Of a DNA stretch of 64,000 nt, positions 25,389 to 35,193 are shown one piece after another. The notes beneath the pieces are model-generated. The model saw only the letters and a list, made by a program, of their open reading frames with translations. It did no database searches and was not told the DNA's origin. A program made the position numbers and the translations under genes. Origin of the DNA: Methylobacterium terricola (GTDB lineage Bacteria > Pseudomonadota > Alphaproteobacteria > Rhizobiales > Beijerinckiaceae); the NCBI RefSeq assembly GCF_006151805.1, contig NZ_VDDA01000005.1, positions 248,001-312,000 of the forward strand, given 5' to 3'. Numbering within the stretch: the first letter of the stretch is position 1; every line of letters begins with the position of its first letter.

Positions 25389-25607
25389 TCACTCCCGGGC
25401 GAGGCCGGGCAGCGTCGCAAGCGAGGCGGCGAGCGCGTCCGCCCTGGCACGCCGCGCAGCGAGAGGGGCACGGGCCCGGGCGTGAAATCCGGCAGGATCT
25501 GCTCGACCGTTCCGGCCGCCAGCCGATCGCCGCTGAGCCAGAGATGCGCCGCCGCGATCCAGCGCTCCTCGGCCAGCGGGCTCGAAACCTCGGCGACGGC
25601 ATCCGGC
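25389..25607 (-). pseudogene. Possible decayed C-terminus of a LysR-type regulator
   Basis: Minus-strand translation from the end of the adjacent LysR gene gives a stretch resembling the last part of a LysR effector domain (GDRLAAGTVEQILPDFTPG, then PVPL). A change of frame is needed to continue into ARADALAASLATLPGLARE and a stop at 25389. There is no start codon. It may be the tail of a second, mostly deleted LysR gene. The call rests on short similarity only. Confidence 0.27.
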
Positions 25608-26492
25608 TCACGATCCGGCCGCCGCGACGAGCCAGGCGCAGAATGCGCGCACGGCCGGATCCGCGGCGCGCGTCTCGGGCACGAAGGTGTGGTAGCTGCG
25701 CGCCGGCAGCGACGGGCCCGCGAAGGGGCACGTCAGCCGGCCGGCCGCCACGTCGTCGGCGATCAGCCGCTCCGGGCCCATCGCCACGCCGAGGCCGTCC
25801 AGAGCCGCCTGGAGCGTCAGGTAGAAATGCTCGAGCGTCACCGAGGCCTGCGGCTGCAGGTCGGGCACGCCGGCGGCGCGCAACCATTGTGGCCAGACCT
25901 GCGGCAGCGTCGCGGAATGCAGGAGGGTATGGTGAGACAGGTCCGCGGGCTGGCTCAAGGGCAGGCGCCGCAGCAGGGCCGGGCTGCAGACCGGGATGCG
26001 GGTCTCAGCCAAGAAGAGCCGCCCGACATGGCCCGGCCGGGCGTCCGGGCCACCCCGGATCGCGACGTCGAACGGCTCGGCGATCTGCGCGAGCGGAACG
26101 TTCGAGGTGGTCAGCCGGACTTCGATCATCGGGTTGGCGATCTGGAAGCCGGACAGGCGCGGGATCAGCCAGCGCAGGGTGAAGGTCGCGAGCGCGTTCA
26201 CCCGCAGCAGGCGGGGCCGGCCGCTCTCCACCTCGCGCGCGGTCGCGACGGCGATGCGGTCGAGGGCGGCGCCGGTCTCCGCCAGGTAGCGGCGCCCGAC
26301 CTCGGTGAGGACCACGCGCCGGTTGTGCCGCTCGAACAGGGGCAGCTGCAGCCAGGCTTCGAGGGCCTGCACGTGCCGGCTCACCGCGCCGTGGCTGACG
26401 CCGAGCTCGGCGGCGGCGAGGGTGAAGCTCGCATGGCGGCCCGCGGCCTCGAAGGCGCGCAGGGCGTTCAGGGGCGGCAGGCGCCGGTGCAT
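25608..26492 (-). CDS. LysR-family transcriptional regulator (GcvA-like)
   Basis: 294 residues. The winged HTH at ~5-65 (LNALRAFEAAGRHASFTLAAAELGVSHGAVSRHVQALE, in two parts of the GcvA style) precedes the substrate-binding domain. It is divergent from the MFS gene with a 97-bp gap, the usual layout for a LysR regulator and its target. The effector is unknown. Within the gap, TTTCCTCAC (~26510) and GTGAGGGAAA (~26565) form a loose inverted pair that could be operator halves. Confidence 0.92.
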   Translation of the reverse strand: MHRRLPPLNALRAFEAAGRHASFTLAAAELGVSHGAVSRHVQALEAWLQLPLFERHNRRVVLTEVGRRYLAETGAALDRIAVATAREVESGRPRLLRVNALATFTLRWLIPRLSGFQIANPMIEVRLTTSNVPLAQIAEPFDVAIRGGPDARPGHVGRLFLAETRIPVCSPALLRRLPLSQPADLSHHTLLHSATLPQVWPQWLRAAGVPDLQPQASVTLEHFYLTLQAALDGLGVAMGPERLIADDVAAGRLTCPFAGPSLPARSYHTFVPETRAADPAVRAFCAWLVAAAGS

Positions 26493-26589
26493 TCGGGTCA
26501 GCTTTCCTCACGCGAGCGTCAGGATAAGACGTTTGTCAGGGCGGCGCGAGACCGCGATCCTGTGAGGGAAACGACAGCAAAGCAGCCCG

Positions 26590-27819
26590 ATGTCCCTTGC
26601 CCCCGATCTCGCCTCGCCCCTGCCGACCGTGCCGGACCGCGATCCGCGGCGGACCTTGGCGGCGGCCGGCCTCAACCACGCCCTGCATGACGGCTACACC
26701 GACCTGATCTACGTGCTGCTGCCGGTCTGGCAGGCGGAGTTCGGCCTCGGTTTCGCCGCCCTGGCGCTCCTGCGCACGCTCTGCACCGGCACGCTCGCGG
26801 CCTTGCAGATTCCCGCCAGCCACCTCGCGCGGGGCTGGGGCGCGCGCCGGGTGCTGGTGCTCGGCACGCTCATGAGCGCCGGCGGCTACGCGCTGGCCGG
26901 CCTGTCGGGCGGCCTTGCCGGGCTCTGCATCGCCCTCCTGCTCGTCGGGGCCGGGTGCAGCACGCAGCATCCGCTGGCCTCGGCGGTGATCGCCCGGGCC
27001 TATGGCCGGTCGGCCCGCGGGCCGCTCGGCACCTACAACTTCGCCGGCGACCTCGGGAAAGCCGCGGTGCCGCCCGTGGTGAGCCTGCTGATGACGCTGG
27101 CGGACTGGCGCGCGGCGCTCTGGGGGGTGGCGGGAGCGGGCGCCGCCGTCGCGCTGGCGGTCGGCCTGCTGCTGCCTCGCGATCCCGTCGCGCGGGAGGT
27201 GGAGCCGGGTGCGACGCCGCGGGCGGTCCACGGACCTGGCGCCGCGACCGGCCGGACCGGCTTCCGGCTCCTCGTCGCCATCGGCATGCTCGACAACGCC
27301 GCGCGCCCCGCCTTCCTGCTCTACCTGCCGTTCCTGCTCGGGGAGAAGGGAGCGGCGTTGCCCCTCGTCGGGCTCGCGCTCTCGCTGGTGTTCATCGGCG
27401 GCGCGCTCGGCAAGGCGATCTGCGGGCGCCTCGGCGAACGCCTCGGCGTCACCCGGACCGTGATCCTCACCGAGGCCGGAACGGCGGCGGCGATCTTGGG
27501 CGTCATCGCGCTGCCGCTCGGACCGGCCCTCGTCGTGCTGCCGCTGCTGGGCCTGCTGCTCAACGGCACCTCCTCGGTCCTGTACGGCACGGTGCCGGAG
27601 CTCGCGCCGGGGGGCCGGGTCGAGCAGGCCTTCGCGGTGTTCTACACCTTCACCCTCGGGGGCAGCGCGCTGGCAGCGCCCCTCGTCTACGGGCGCCTCG
27701 GCGACCTCGCCGGCCCGCGTTGGGCGGCGGTCGCGTCGGCGGCGACGGCGCTTTCCGTCGTGCCGCTCATGCTCGCCCTCTCGCGCCATCTCGGCGGAGC
27801 CGCACCGCGCCGGGCCTGA
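26590..27819 (+). CDS. MFS transporter (fosmidomycin-resistance/Fsr-like)
   Basis: 409 residues with about twelve membrane segments. The N-terminus has LNHALHDGYTDLIYVLLPVWQAEFG, split around the HALHDGYTD signature of the Fsr group, followed by GAGCSTQHPLASAVIARAYG. Fsr-type proteins export fosmidomycin and other compounds, but the native substrate is unknown here. It is probably controlled by the divergent LysR protein. Confidence 0.9.
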   Translation: MSLAPDLASPLPTVPDRDPRRTLAAAGLNHALHDGYTDLIYVLLPVWQAEFGLGFAALALLRTLCTGTLAALQIPASHLARGWGARRVLVLGTLMSAGGYALAGLSGGLAGLCIALLLVGAGCSTQHPLASAVIARAYGRSARGPLGTYNFAGDLGKAAVPPVVSLLMTLADWRAALWGVAGAGAAVALAVGLLLPRDPVAREVEPGATPRAVHGPGAATGRTGFRLLVAIGMLDNAARPAFLLYLPFLLGEKGAALPLVGLALSLVFIGGALGKAICGRLGERLGVTRTVILTEAGTAAAILGVIALPLGPALVVLPLLGLLLNGTSSVLYGTVPELAPGGRVEQAFAVFYTFTLGGSALAAPLVYGRLGDLAGPRWAAVASAATALSVVPLMLALSRHLGGAAPRRA

Positions 27820-27839
27820 CCCCGCCCGCGAGGGCGCGC

Positions 27840-28352
27840 TCACGCCCCTGTCGGATCCTCGTCCGCCACCGCCAGCAAGCGCGCGAGGTCGTGGATCAGG
27901 GCCGCCAGCTCCGGCTCCTGGACGAGCGCGGCCGCCGCCTCGCCGCTGACCCATTGCAGGTCCCGCTGCCCCTTCTCGCGCCACTCATCCAGGGTCCCGG
28001 TGACGGCGAGCACGTAGACCGCCACCCGGCACGGGACCACGCCGCCATCCGGCCGGCGCTTGCCGTAGGTGTAGTGGCCGGCCGGCTCCTTGCCGATCCG
28101 CCCGATGACGCCGGCCTCCTCCCGCGCCTCGATGGCGGCGGCGCGGTGGGGCTTGCGGCCCTTCATCGGCCAGCCCTTGGGCGCGATCCAGCGCCGGCTC
28201 TCGCGCGAGGTCACGAGCAGCACCTCGACGCCGCCTTCCGAATCGCGGCGAACCGGCAGGGCCGCAACCTGACGCAGGGGTTTCGCCGGCCCGCGCGTGG
28301 CCTTCTTGCGCGCCTTCTTCGGAGTGGATCGGGCCTTTCGCGGCTTCGGCAT
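27840..28352 (-). CDS. Nudix hydrolase
   Basis: 170 residues. A Lys/Arg-rich N-terminal tail (~1-25) precedes a Nudix domain of the diadenosine/diphosphoinositol polyphosphate type (WIAPKGWPMKGRKPHRAAA). The Nudix box reads IEAREEAGV where REUXEEXGU is expected: the metal-binding EE pair is kept but the leading Arg is Ile. The substrate is unknown. It converges on the MFS gene with a 20-bp gap. Confidence 0.9.
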   Translation of the reverse strand: MPKPRKARSTPKKARKKATRGPAKPLRQVAALPVRRDSEGGVEVLLVTSRESRRWIAPKGWPMKGRKPHRAAAIEAREEAGVIGRIGKEPAGHYTYGKRRPDGGVVPCRVAVYVLAVTGTLDEWREKGQRDLQWVSGEAAAALVQEPELAALIHDLARLLAVADEDPTGA

Positions 28353-28722
28353 GGCGTCGCTCAGGCGACCGCGATGGCGCGTGCCGTGCCCCGGCGCACC
28401 GCCGGGACGCGCCGCGCCCGCCCCGATGATCGTCCCGGCGGGAGCCGAGCGGAGCCCCCGTCGGTCGGCAGGCCCTCACCCCCGTCGAGCGGGGGCTGCG
28501 GCCCCTCGGCCCGTGGGCCGGGCGTGCGGGCATGCCACGCGAACGGGTCGACGGCACCGTCCTCCCTGGGTCTCGTCGCCCGGATCCACCCCAGCATGCC
28601 CCGACGGTCCCTCCGCCTCACCGTATGCGATGATCTGGAAGCCGGCTAAGTTCCTGCAAGGGGGTTGCGCTGGCGCTCCCCTCCGAAGGGAGGGCCGGTG
28701 CCGCCGCTCCGGAGGCGTGGAC
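28353..28722. other. 370-bp divergent intergenic region (Nudix / MgtC)
   Basis: No supported gene. It holds short GC-rich inverted repeats, such as CCCCCG with CGGGGG near 28480-28500. I see no recognisable Mg2+ riboswitch (M-box or ykoK type) before the MgtC-like gene. Both flanking promoters should lie here. Confidence 0.5.
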
Positions 28723-29400
28723 ATGCTCAGCAACATCGAGATCATCGCCCGGCTCGCCCTCGCCGCCCTGCTCGGCAGCGTGGTCGGGCTGGAGCGCGAG
28801 CGGCTGCTCTGGGCCGCGGGCCTGCGCACCCACATGCTGGTCTGCGTCGGCGCCTGCCTGATCATGATCGTGTCGGCGTTCGGCTTCTCCGACGCGATGG
28901 GGGCGACGGGCGTCGTGCTCGACCCGTCCCGCCTCGCGGCCCAGGTCGTATCCGGCATCGGCTTCCTCGGCGCGGGCACCATCCTGCTGCGCGGCGAGGT
29001 GGTGCGGGGCCTGACCACCGCGGCGAGCCTGTGGGCGGTGGCGGCGGTCGGGCTCGCGGTCGGCGGCGGCCTCTACGTCGCGGCACTCGCCACGACGGTG
29101 ATCGTGATCGTGATCCTGGCCGGCGTGAAGCCGATCGAGGAGCATTACCGGGAGCGGATCCGGGTGCGGCCGCTGCGGCTGTTGGCGCGCAGCGGCGAGA
29201 TGTCGATCGACGTGCTGCAGCAGGTCTCGGGCGAGCGCTCGTCGCGGATCAGGCAGTTTGTCGTGCGCCCCTCGACCTCCGAGGGACTGGACGAGGTGAC
29301 GGTGACCTTCGTGCGGCTGTCGCAGCGCAGCGTCGAGGCGATCGCCGCGCGCCTGCGCGCTCATCCGGGGATCGTCAGCGTCGAGACCGACATCGGCTGA
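28723..29400 (+). CDS. MgtC/SapB family inner-membrane protein
   Basis: 225 residues. Four to five N-terminal membrane segments carry the family signature GLERERLLWAAGLRTHMLVCVGA and GIGFLGAGTILL. A cytoplasmic C-terminal domain (~145-225) has an ACT-like pattern ending PGIVSVETDIG. Characterised MgtC proteins affect Mg2+ limitation survival and F-type ATPase; many relatives are uncharacterised. The ATG at 28723 is preceded by CCGGAGG. Confidence 0.92.
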   Translation: MLSNIEIIARLALAALLGSVVGLERERLLWAAGLRTHMLVCVGACLIMIVSAFGFSDAMGATGVVLDPSRLAAQVVSGIGFLGAGTILLRGEVVRGLTTAASLWAVAAVGLAVGGGLYVAALATTVIVIVILAGVKPIEEHYRERIRVRPLRLLARSGEMSIDVLQQVSGERSSRIRQFVVRPSTSEGLDEVTVTFVRLSQRSVEAIAARLRAHPGIVSVETDIG

Positions 29401-29542
29401 CGGAGCGCCGTGGCGGGGCTGCGCCCCGGCAGGCCGCATTCGGTCGACCCCTCCCCCGAGCAGCCCGGCCGCGTCCACGGGCTTCGTGGCGCCGCCACCG
29501 CCGCGGCGATCCCGTCTCCGCTTCGTCGGAGCATGCCCGAGC

Positions 29543-29578
29543 GGGCCCGACCGTGCCGGGACCGAGCCGGTCGGACCC
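29543..29578. terminator. Hairpin between convergent mgtC-like and phosphatase genes
   Basis: GGGCCCGACCG pairs with CGGTCGGACCC (11 positions, one C-A mismatch, 14-nt loop) in the 204-bp gap between convergent genes. A bidirectional terminator role fits its place. Confidence 0.5.
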
Positions 29579-29604
29579 GAGATGCGGCCGACCGGGCGTC
29601 GCCG

Positions 29605-30660
29605 CTACTGGATCTCGTCCGGCTTGACGACGACCCAGTTCCTGTCCGCCGTGACCGGCAGGCCGTTGCCGGCCTGATCCGCGGCCGCCTTCTTCTGCAT
29701 CGTCTCGATATCGGTGCGGTACTTGGCTTTCCGGTCGACCCATACCCGCAGGCCGCCCTTCGCGGTATCGACCCCGTGAAGCAGCATGGTGCCGTCGCTC
29801 TTCGGGGTATCGCCGGCGATCAGCACGGCCTGCTTCCAGGGAGCGATGTAGGTCAGAATCGCCGCGTACTTGCCGGCGAACCAGGTCGCCGGCGTCCACA
29901 GATACGGCGTGATCTCGAGCGGCAGGTTGGCCGCCTCGTCGTAGCGGCCCTCGGCGATCTCCTTGCGCGACGTCGTCAGGGCGCCGGTGGCGCGGTTCTT
30001 GAGGAGCGTCGTCACGCCGATCACGTTCTCCGGCTTGACGTTGTAGCCGTAGCGCGGATCGGACGCGACCATGCGCACCAACTCCTCCTGCGCCGCCGTC
30101 ATGATGTAGACTTCGATGCCGTTCTCCATCAGCTTGGCATACAGCTCCTGCATGCCGCGAAAGATCTGAGGCGTCTTGACGTCGATCGTCTTGACGATGT
30201 CGCCATCGTAATAGGTCGTCGGGATCGGCTTGCCCGCGCTCATCATGTCGTCGAGATGGCCCTTGAGCTGCGCCAGGGTGAGCCCGGAGAACGACTGGGC
30301 GATCCAGGGATAGCAGACCAGGTCGTCGATCTCGCACAGCCGGTTGTAGTAGCTGTACAGGCTCTCCTTCTGCCCGTCCTTGTCCTTGAACGGGACCAGC
30401 TTGAGCGAGGGATCGAGGGTCTCGCGGGTCAGCACGCCCTTCATCTCGAGATACGGCAGCAGCGCCTCGGTCAGGTCGTTGCGGTAGCTCGTGTTGTCCA
30501 TGTCGAAGACCGCGTAGGCGCCTGTGTTGGCGTTCGCGGCGATCATCGCGTCGAGCTGGCCGGCGGCCTCCTTGGGCCAGTGCGTCAGCTCGGCCGCGTT
30601 CGCCCGACCGATCAGGCCGAGGATGGCGAGGCCGAGGAGCCAGCGGGGCGAGCGCATCAT
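29605..30660 (-). CDS. HAD-superfamily phosphatase, phosphorylcholine phosphatase (PchP)-like
   Basis: 351 residues. A signal peptide (RWLLGLAILGLIGRANA) indicates export. HAD motif I is VFDMDNTSY with nucleophile D53 and D55. Motif II lies in YIMTAAQEE and motif III in LIAGDTPKSDG. This arrangement resembles Pseudomonas PchP, which releases choline from phosphorylcholine in the periplasm. The adjacent betA, betB and choline-importer genes support that substrate, giving a phosphorylcholine-to-betaine route. GGAGG precedes the ATG; a 230-bp gap separates it from betA, so it may have its own promoter. Confidence 0.82.
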   Translation of the reverse strand: MMRSPRWLLGLAILGLIGRANAAELTHWPKEAAGQLDAMIAANANTGAYAVFDMDNTSYRNDLTEALLPYLEMKGVLTRETLDPSLKLVPFKDKDGQKESLYSYYNRLCEIDDLVCYPWIAQSFSGLTLAQLKGHLDDMMSAGKPIPTTYYDGDIVKTIDVKTPQIFRGMQELYAKLMENGIEVYIMTAAQEELVRMVASDPRYGYNVKPENVIGVTTLLKNRATGALTTSRKEIAEGRYDEAANLPLEITPYLWTPATWFAGKYAAILTYIAPWKQAVLIAGDTPKSDGTMLLHGVDTAKGGLRVWVDRKAKYRTDIETMQKKAAADQAGNGLPVTADRNWVVVKPDEIQ

Positions 30661-30890
30661 GGGAAGACCTCCGGTCGGTGGCTGCGAAGTGCCCCCCGCT
30701 GCGGGACGATGCGGGCCGGGCATCCTGGTGAGAAATCAAAACAATCACGCGGCGGGATGGACGATGATACGTGCCGGTCGGTCGTTGCCGCTGGTGGAGA
30801 ATCGTTCGGTTGGGGGCGTTACGCTGTCACGACAGGCGCGGTCCTGACAAAATCGTCTTCACGGACCGTCGCGAGCGGCGTCGGCCGGTC

Positions 30891-32588
30891 TCAGGCCGCC
30901 CGGGCCGGGCGGCGGCGGACCGGGACATCGCCCGCCACATGGTAGGGCGCGTCGCTGCGCGGCAGGCTCGCCCGGCCCCGGATTCGGTCGGCGATCTTCT
31001 CGGCGATCATGATCGTCGGGGCGTTGAGGTTGCCGGTGACGATCAGCGGCATGATCGAGGCGTCCACCACCCGCAGGCCCTCCAGGCCGTGCACCCGCCC
31101 TTCGGCGTCCACCACCGCCATGGCGTCCATCCCCATCCGGCACGAGCATGAGGGGTGATAGGCGGTCTCGCCGTGGGCGCGCACGAAGGCGTCGATCGCG
31201 GGCTCGCTGCGCAGATCCGATCCCGGGCTGATCTCGCGGCCGCGATAGGGATCGAGCGCCGGCTGCGCCATGATCTCGCGAGTGATGCGGATCGCGTCCC
31301 GGAACTCGCGCCAATCCTGCTCCGTCGACATGTAGTTGAACAGGATGCTGGGATGCGCGGCGGGATCGCGGGAGGTGAGCCGCACCCGCCCGCGGCTCGG
31401 CGAGCGCATCGAGCCGACATGCGCCTGGAAGCCGTGCGTCTCGACCGCGTTGCTGCCGTTGTAATTGATGGCGAGCGGCAGGAAGTGAAATTGCAGGTTC
31501 GGCCAGCCGAAATCCTCGCTCGACCGGATGAAGCCCCCCGCCTCGAACTGGTTGCTGGCCCCGATGCCGGTACCCGCCAGCAGCCATTGCGCGCCGATCA
31601 GCGGCTGGTTGTAGAGCTTGAGGGCCGGCGCCAGCGAGACCGGCTTCAGGCACTCGTACTGGATGTAGATCTCCAGATGGTCCTGGAGGTTCTCGCCGAC
31701 TCCCGGAAGATCCTGCACGATCGGGATGTCGAGGCCGCGCAGCAGATCGGCCGGGCCGATGCCGGAGCGCTGCAGGATCTGCGGCGAGGCGATCGCCCCG
31801 GAGCAGACCAGCACCTCGCGCCGCGCCCGCGCCGTCACAGGCCTGCCCCCCCGGTGCCGGTAGGCGACCGCGACCGCCCGTCGCCCCTCACACACGACCC
31901 GGTCGGTCAGGGCATGGGTCACGATGGTGAGGTTCGGCCGCCCCCTCGCCTGGTCGAGATAGCCGCGGGCGGTGCTGGAGCGCCGCCCCGCCGGGGTCAC
32001 GCTCCGGTCCATCGGGCCGAAGCCCTCCTGCCGGTAGCCGTTCAGGTCGGGGGTGCGGGGATAGCCCGCCTGCACCCCGGCCTCGATCATCGCCTCGAAC
32101 AGGACGTTGCGGCCGGGCTTCGCCGTGGTGACGCTCAAGGGGCCGTCGCCGCCGTGATACGGATCCGGGCCGGCGTCGCGGCTCTCGGCCTTGCGGAAAT
32201 AGGGCAGGCAATCGCGGTAGGACCACTCGGCGAGGCCCGGCCCTTGCGCCCAGCCGTCGTAATCGAGGGCGTTGCCGCGGATGTAGCACATGCCGTTGAT
32301 GAGCGAGGAGCCGCCGAGCCCCTTGCCGCGCCCGCATTCCATCCGGCGCCCGTTCATGTACGGCTCGGGATCGGTCAGGTAGCCCCAGTTGTAGCGCCGC
32401 CCCTGGAGCGGATAGGCGAGCGCCGCCGGCATCTGGGTGCGGAAGTCGAGCCGGTAATCGGGCCCGCCGGCCTCCAGCAGCAGCACGCGCGTGTCGGGAT
32501 CCTCGGTGAGACGGGTCGCGAGCACGTTGCCGGCCGATCCCGCTCCCACGATGATGAAGTCGTACTCGCTGACGCGCGTCTCGGGCAT
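30891..32588 (-). CDS. betA: Choline dehydrogenase
   Basis: 565 residues, the usual GMC-oxidoreductase length. The FAD-binding motif GAGSAG lies at 15-20. GMC signatures include [15 protein letters not shown] and [16 protein letters not shown]. The active-site His is in [13 protein letters not shown]. It oxidises choline to betaine aldehyde at the membrane. The ATG at 32588 starts [17 protein letters not shown]. It lies 44 bp after betB in the ChoX-ChoW-BetB-BetA order. Confidence 0.96.
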   Translation of the reverse strand: MPETRVSEYDFIIVGAGSAGNVLATRLTEDPDTRVLLLEAGGPDYRLDFRTQMPAALAYPLQGRRYNWGYLTDPEPYMNGRRMECGRGKGLGGSSLINGMCYIRGNALDYDGWAQGPGLAEWSYRDCLPYFRKAESRDAGPDPYHGGDGPLSVTTAKPGRNVLFEAMIEAGVQAGYPRTPDLNGYRQEGFGPMDRSVTPAGRRSSTARGYLDQARGRPNLTIVTHALTDRVVCEGRRAVAVAYRHRGGRPVTARARREVLVCSGAIASPQILQRSGIGPADLLRGLDIPIVQDLPGVGENLQDHLEIYIQYECLKPVSLAPALKLYNQPLIGAQWLLAGTGIGASNQFEAGGFIRSSEDFGWPNLQFHFLPLAINYNGSNAVETHGFQAHVGSMRSPSRGRVRLTSRDPAAHPSILFNYMSTEQDWREFRDAIRITREIMAQPALDPYRGREISPGSDLRSEPAIDAFVRAHGETAYHPSCSCRMGMDAMAVVDAEGRVHGLEGLRVVDASIMPLIVTGNLNAPTIMIAEKIADRIRGRASLPRSDAPYHVAGDVPVRRRPARAA

Positions 32589-32632
32589 GATGTCCGTGTC
32601 CGTCCTCGTCTCGGTCTCGTCTCGGCCGTGCG

Positions 32633-34144
32633 TCAGAACAGCGGGGCGAACTCGCCCAGCTCGACCTGGATCGACTTGGTGCGGGTGTAGCGGTCGAGGG
32701 CCTCGACGCCGTTCTCCCGGCCGATCCCCGATTGCTTGAACCCGCCCACCGGCATCTCGGGGGGCGATTCGCCCCAGGTGTTGATCCAGCAGATGCCGGC
32801 CTGGAGGCCGTGCACGATGCGGTGGGCGCGGACGAGGTCGCGGGTGACCACCCCGGCGGCGAGGCCGTAGGGGGTCGCGTTGGCCCGGGCGAGGGCTTCG
32901 GCCTCGTCGTCGTAGGCGAGCAGCGTCATCACCGGGCCGAAGATCTCCTCGCGGACGATCGTCATGTCGTCGCGGCACCCGGCGAAGATCGTGGGAGCGA
33001 CGTAGGCCCCCGCCGCGAAGCGGCCGCCGACCGCCTCGCCGCCGGTGAGGAGCCGGGCGCCCTGCGCGATCCCGGAGCGGATGAAGGCCAGGACCTTGTC
33101 CCGGTGCGCGTGGCTCGCCAGAGGGCCGAAATTGGTGGCCTCGTCGAGCGGGTCGCCGAGCCGGATGCGCGCGACGCGCGACAGGACCAGGGTCTCGAAC
33201 GCCGCCATCAGGGAGCCCGGGACGAAGACCCGCGTGCCGTTGGTGCAGACCTGCCCCGAGCTGAAGAAGTTCGCCGCCACCGCGATGTCGGCGGCCCGCT
33301 CGAGGTCGGCGTCGTCGAGGACGAGGAGCGGCGACTTGCCGCCGAGCTCCATCGTCACCTCCTTGAGGGTCGATCCGGCGGCCCCGGCCATCACCTTCGC
33401 CCCCGTCTCGGTGCCGCCGGTGAACGAGACCTTCGCCACCGCCGGATGCCCGGCGAGCCAGGCCCCGATCTCGCGACCGAGGCCCGGCAGGACGCTGAAC
33501 ACGCCGTCGGGCAAACCGGCCTCGGTGTAGATCTCGGCCAGCACGAGCGCGCTGAGCGGCGTCACCTCGCTCGGCTTGAACAGCATGGCATTGCCGGCCG
33601 CGAGGGCCGGAGCGGATTTCCAGAGGGCGATCTGGATCGGGTAGTTCCAGGCGCCGATGCCGGCGACGATCCCCAGCGGCTCCCGCCGCGTATAGGCGAA
33701 GGCGGTCTCCCGCAGCGGGATCTGGCGTCCCTCGATCGCGGCGGCGAGGCCCGCATAATATTCGAGCACGTCGGCGCCGGTGGCGATGTCGACCGTCCGG
33801 GTCTCGGCGATCGGCTTGCCGGTATCGAGGCTCTCGAGGCGGGCGAGCGCGTCGTTGCGCGCACGCAGGAGCGCGGCGGCGCGCAGCATCACCCGGCCGC
33901 GCTCACGCCCCGGCATCGCGGCCCAGATCGCCTGGCCCCGCGCGGCGGCGGCGACCGCCGCCTCGAGGTCGTCGCGGGTGGAATGCTCGATCTCGGCCAG
34001 GACCGCCCCGTTCGCCGGGTTGATCGACCGGAAGGTGCGGCGCCCGGCCTCGGCGGCGGGACGGCCGTCGATGAAGGGGCGGCGGATCTCGGGCGGGATC
34101 TCGGGCAGGATCTTGGGCAGGATCTCGGGCAGGATCTCGGGCAT
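32633..34144 (-). CDS. betB: Betaine aldehyde dehydrogenase
   Basis: 503 residues from the ATG at 34144. General base E266 (MELGGKSP) and nucleophile C300 (SGQVCTNGT) sit close to family positions; the oxyanion Asn is in GAWNYP. It oxidises betaine aldehyde to glycine betaine with NAD(P)+. An alternative GTG at 34264, with GAGGA upstream and 10 bp after choW, would add 40 residues of low-complexity sequence and may be the coupled start. The first 20 codons are a 12-bp tandem repeat (listed separately). Confidence 0.95.
   Translation of the reverse strand: MPEILPEILPKILPEIPPEIRRPFIDGRPAAEAGRRTFRSINPANGAVLAEIEHSTRDDLEAAVAAAARGQAIWAAMPGRERGRVMLRAAALLRARNDALARLESLDTGKPIAETRTVDIATGADVLEYYAGLAAAIEGRQIPLRETAFAYTRREPLGIVAGIGAWNYPIQIALWKSAPALAAGNAMLFKPSEVTPLSALVLAEIYTEAGLPDGVFSVLPGLGREIGAWLAGHPAVAKVSFTGGTETGAKVMAGAAGSTLKEVTMELGGKSPLLVLDDADLERAADIAVAANFFSSGQVCTNGTRVFVPGSLMAAFETLVLSRVARIRLGDPLDEATNFGPLASHAHRDKVLAFIRSGIAQGARLLTGGEAVGGRFAAGAYVAPTIFAGCRDDMTIVREEIFGPVMTLLAYDDEAEALARANATPYGLAAGVVTRDLVRAHRIVHGLQAGICWINTWGESPPEMPVGGFKQSGIGRENGVEALDRYTRTKSIQVELGEFAPLF
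34084..34143. repeat. 12-bp tandem repeat (5 copies) at the betB 5' end
   Basis: Five head-to-tail copies of GGATCTCGGGCA and close variants cover the N-terminal codons of betB, encoding a PEIL-type four-residue period on the minus strand. Copy-number change would stay in frame. Confidence 0.85.
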
Positions 34145-34274
34145 CAGGATGTCCGGTGTCGGGTCAGATGCAGCGGAGGACGGAACGATGACTCTCGGCG
34201 CGGTGGGGGACGCCGCCGGAACGGGGCTCGCTGCCGCAAGGGACGTGACGGCGACGAGGCTCACCGGCCCGTCC

Positions 34275-35132
34275 TCATCGTGCGGCGCCCCGGTCGCGCG
34301 GCGCGGGCCGCTTGCACACGCGGTCGAGGATGATCGCCAGCACCACGATGGCGAGGCCCGCCTCGAAGCCCATGGCGATGTTGACGGTGTTGAGCGCCCG
34401 CACGACCGGCTTGCCGAGGCCGTCGGCGCCGACCAGCGCGGCGATGACCACCATCGACAGGCTCAGCATGATGCACTGGGTGATTCCGGCCAGGATGGTC
34501 GGCAGCGCATTCGGCAACTCGATCTTGACCAGCATCTGCCAGCGCGTCGCCCCGTAGGCGAGACCGGCCTCGCGCAGGCTCGGCGGAACCGAGGCGATGC
34601 CGAGCTGCGTCAGGCGGATCGGCGCCGGCAGGGCGAAGATCACCGTGGAGATGATGCCGGGCACGGTCCCGAGCCCGAACAGCACCAGGGTCGGGATCAG
34701 GTAGACGAAGGTCGGGATCGTCTGCATCAGGTCGAGGAACGGCCGGATCGCCGCGTAGAACATCGGCCGGTGCGCCGCCAGGATCCCCACCGGCACGCCG
34801 ATCGCCACGCAGGTCGCCGTCGACCAGATTACCAGCGCCAGCGTCTCCATCGTGGCCTCCCAGTAGCCGAGGTTCGCCACGAGCAGCAGGGAGGCGACGA
34901 TGAACAGCGACAGGCCGACCGAGCGGTGAAGCAGGTAGGCGGCGCCCGCGAAGACCCCGATCAGCGCGAGCGGCGGCACCGCCAGGAGCCCGTCGGTCAG
35001 GCCCTGCACCATCGCGCCGAGCACGATCGCGATCAGGTCGAAGACCGATTGGGCGTGAGTATTCAGGAAGTCGACGACGTATTTGAGCCAGATCCCGAGA
35101 GAGAGCTTGTGGGACACGATCCAGTCGTACAT
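34275..35132 (-). CDS. choW: Choline/betaine ABC transporter permease (ChoW-type)
   Basis: 285 residues, six to seven membrane segments. The ProW/ChoW-type signature includes [21 protein letters not shown], split around the EAA-like loop [26 protein letters not shown]. It forms the channel for choline brought by ChoX. The ATG at 35132 has GGAG at good spacing; a GTG two codons upstream is possible. The ATPase gene (choV) expected in a choXWV operon is not present in the window. Confidence 0.92.
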   Translation of the reverse strand: MYDWIVSHKLSLGIWLKYVVDFLNTHAQSVFDLIAIVLGAMVQGLTDGLLAVPPLALIGVFAGAAYLLHRSVGLSLFIVASLLLVANLGYWEATMETLALVIWSTATCVAIGVPVGILAAHRPMFYAAIRPFLDLMQTIPTFVYLIPTLVLFGLGTVPGIISTVIFALPAPIRLTQLGIASVPPSLREAGLAYGATRWQMLVKIELPNALPTILAGITQCIMLSLSMVVIAALVGADGLGKPVVRALNTVNIAMGFEAGLAIVVLAIILDRVCKRPAPRDRGAAR

Positions 35133-35193
35133 GCTCACATCTCCGCCGAGAGACGTTATGGAAACGCCGCCGGTCGCCGGCAGCAGGCAGGGT

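Noticed and set aside
28353..28722. Mg2+ riboswitch before the MgtC-like gene
   Set aside because: No recognisable M-box or ykoK core; only short GC-rich stems.
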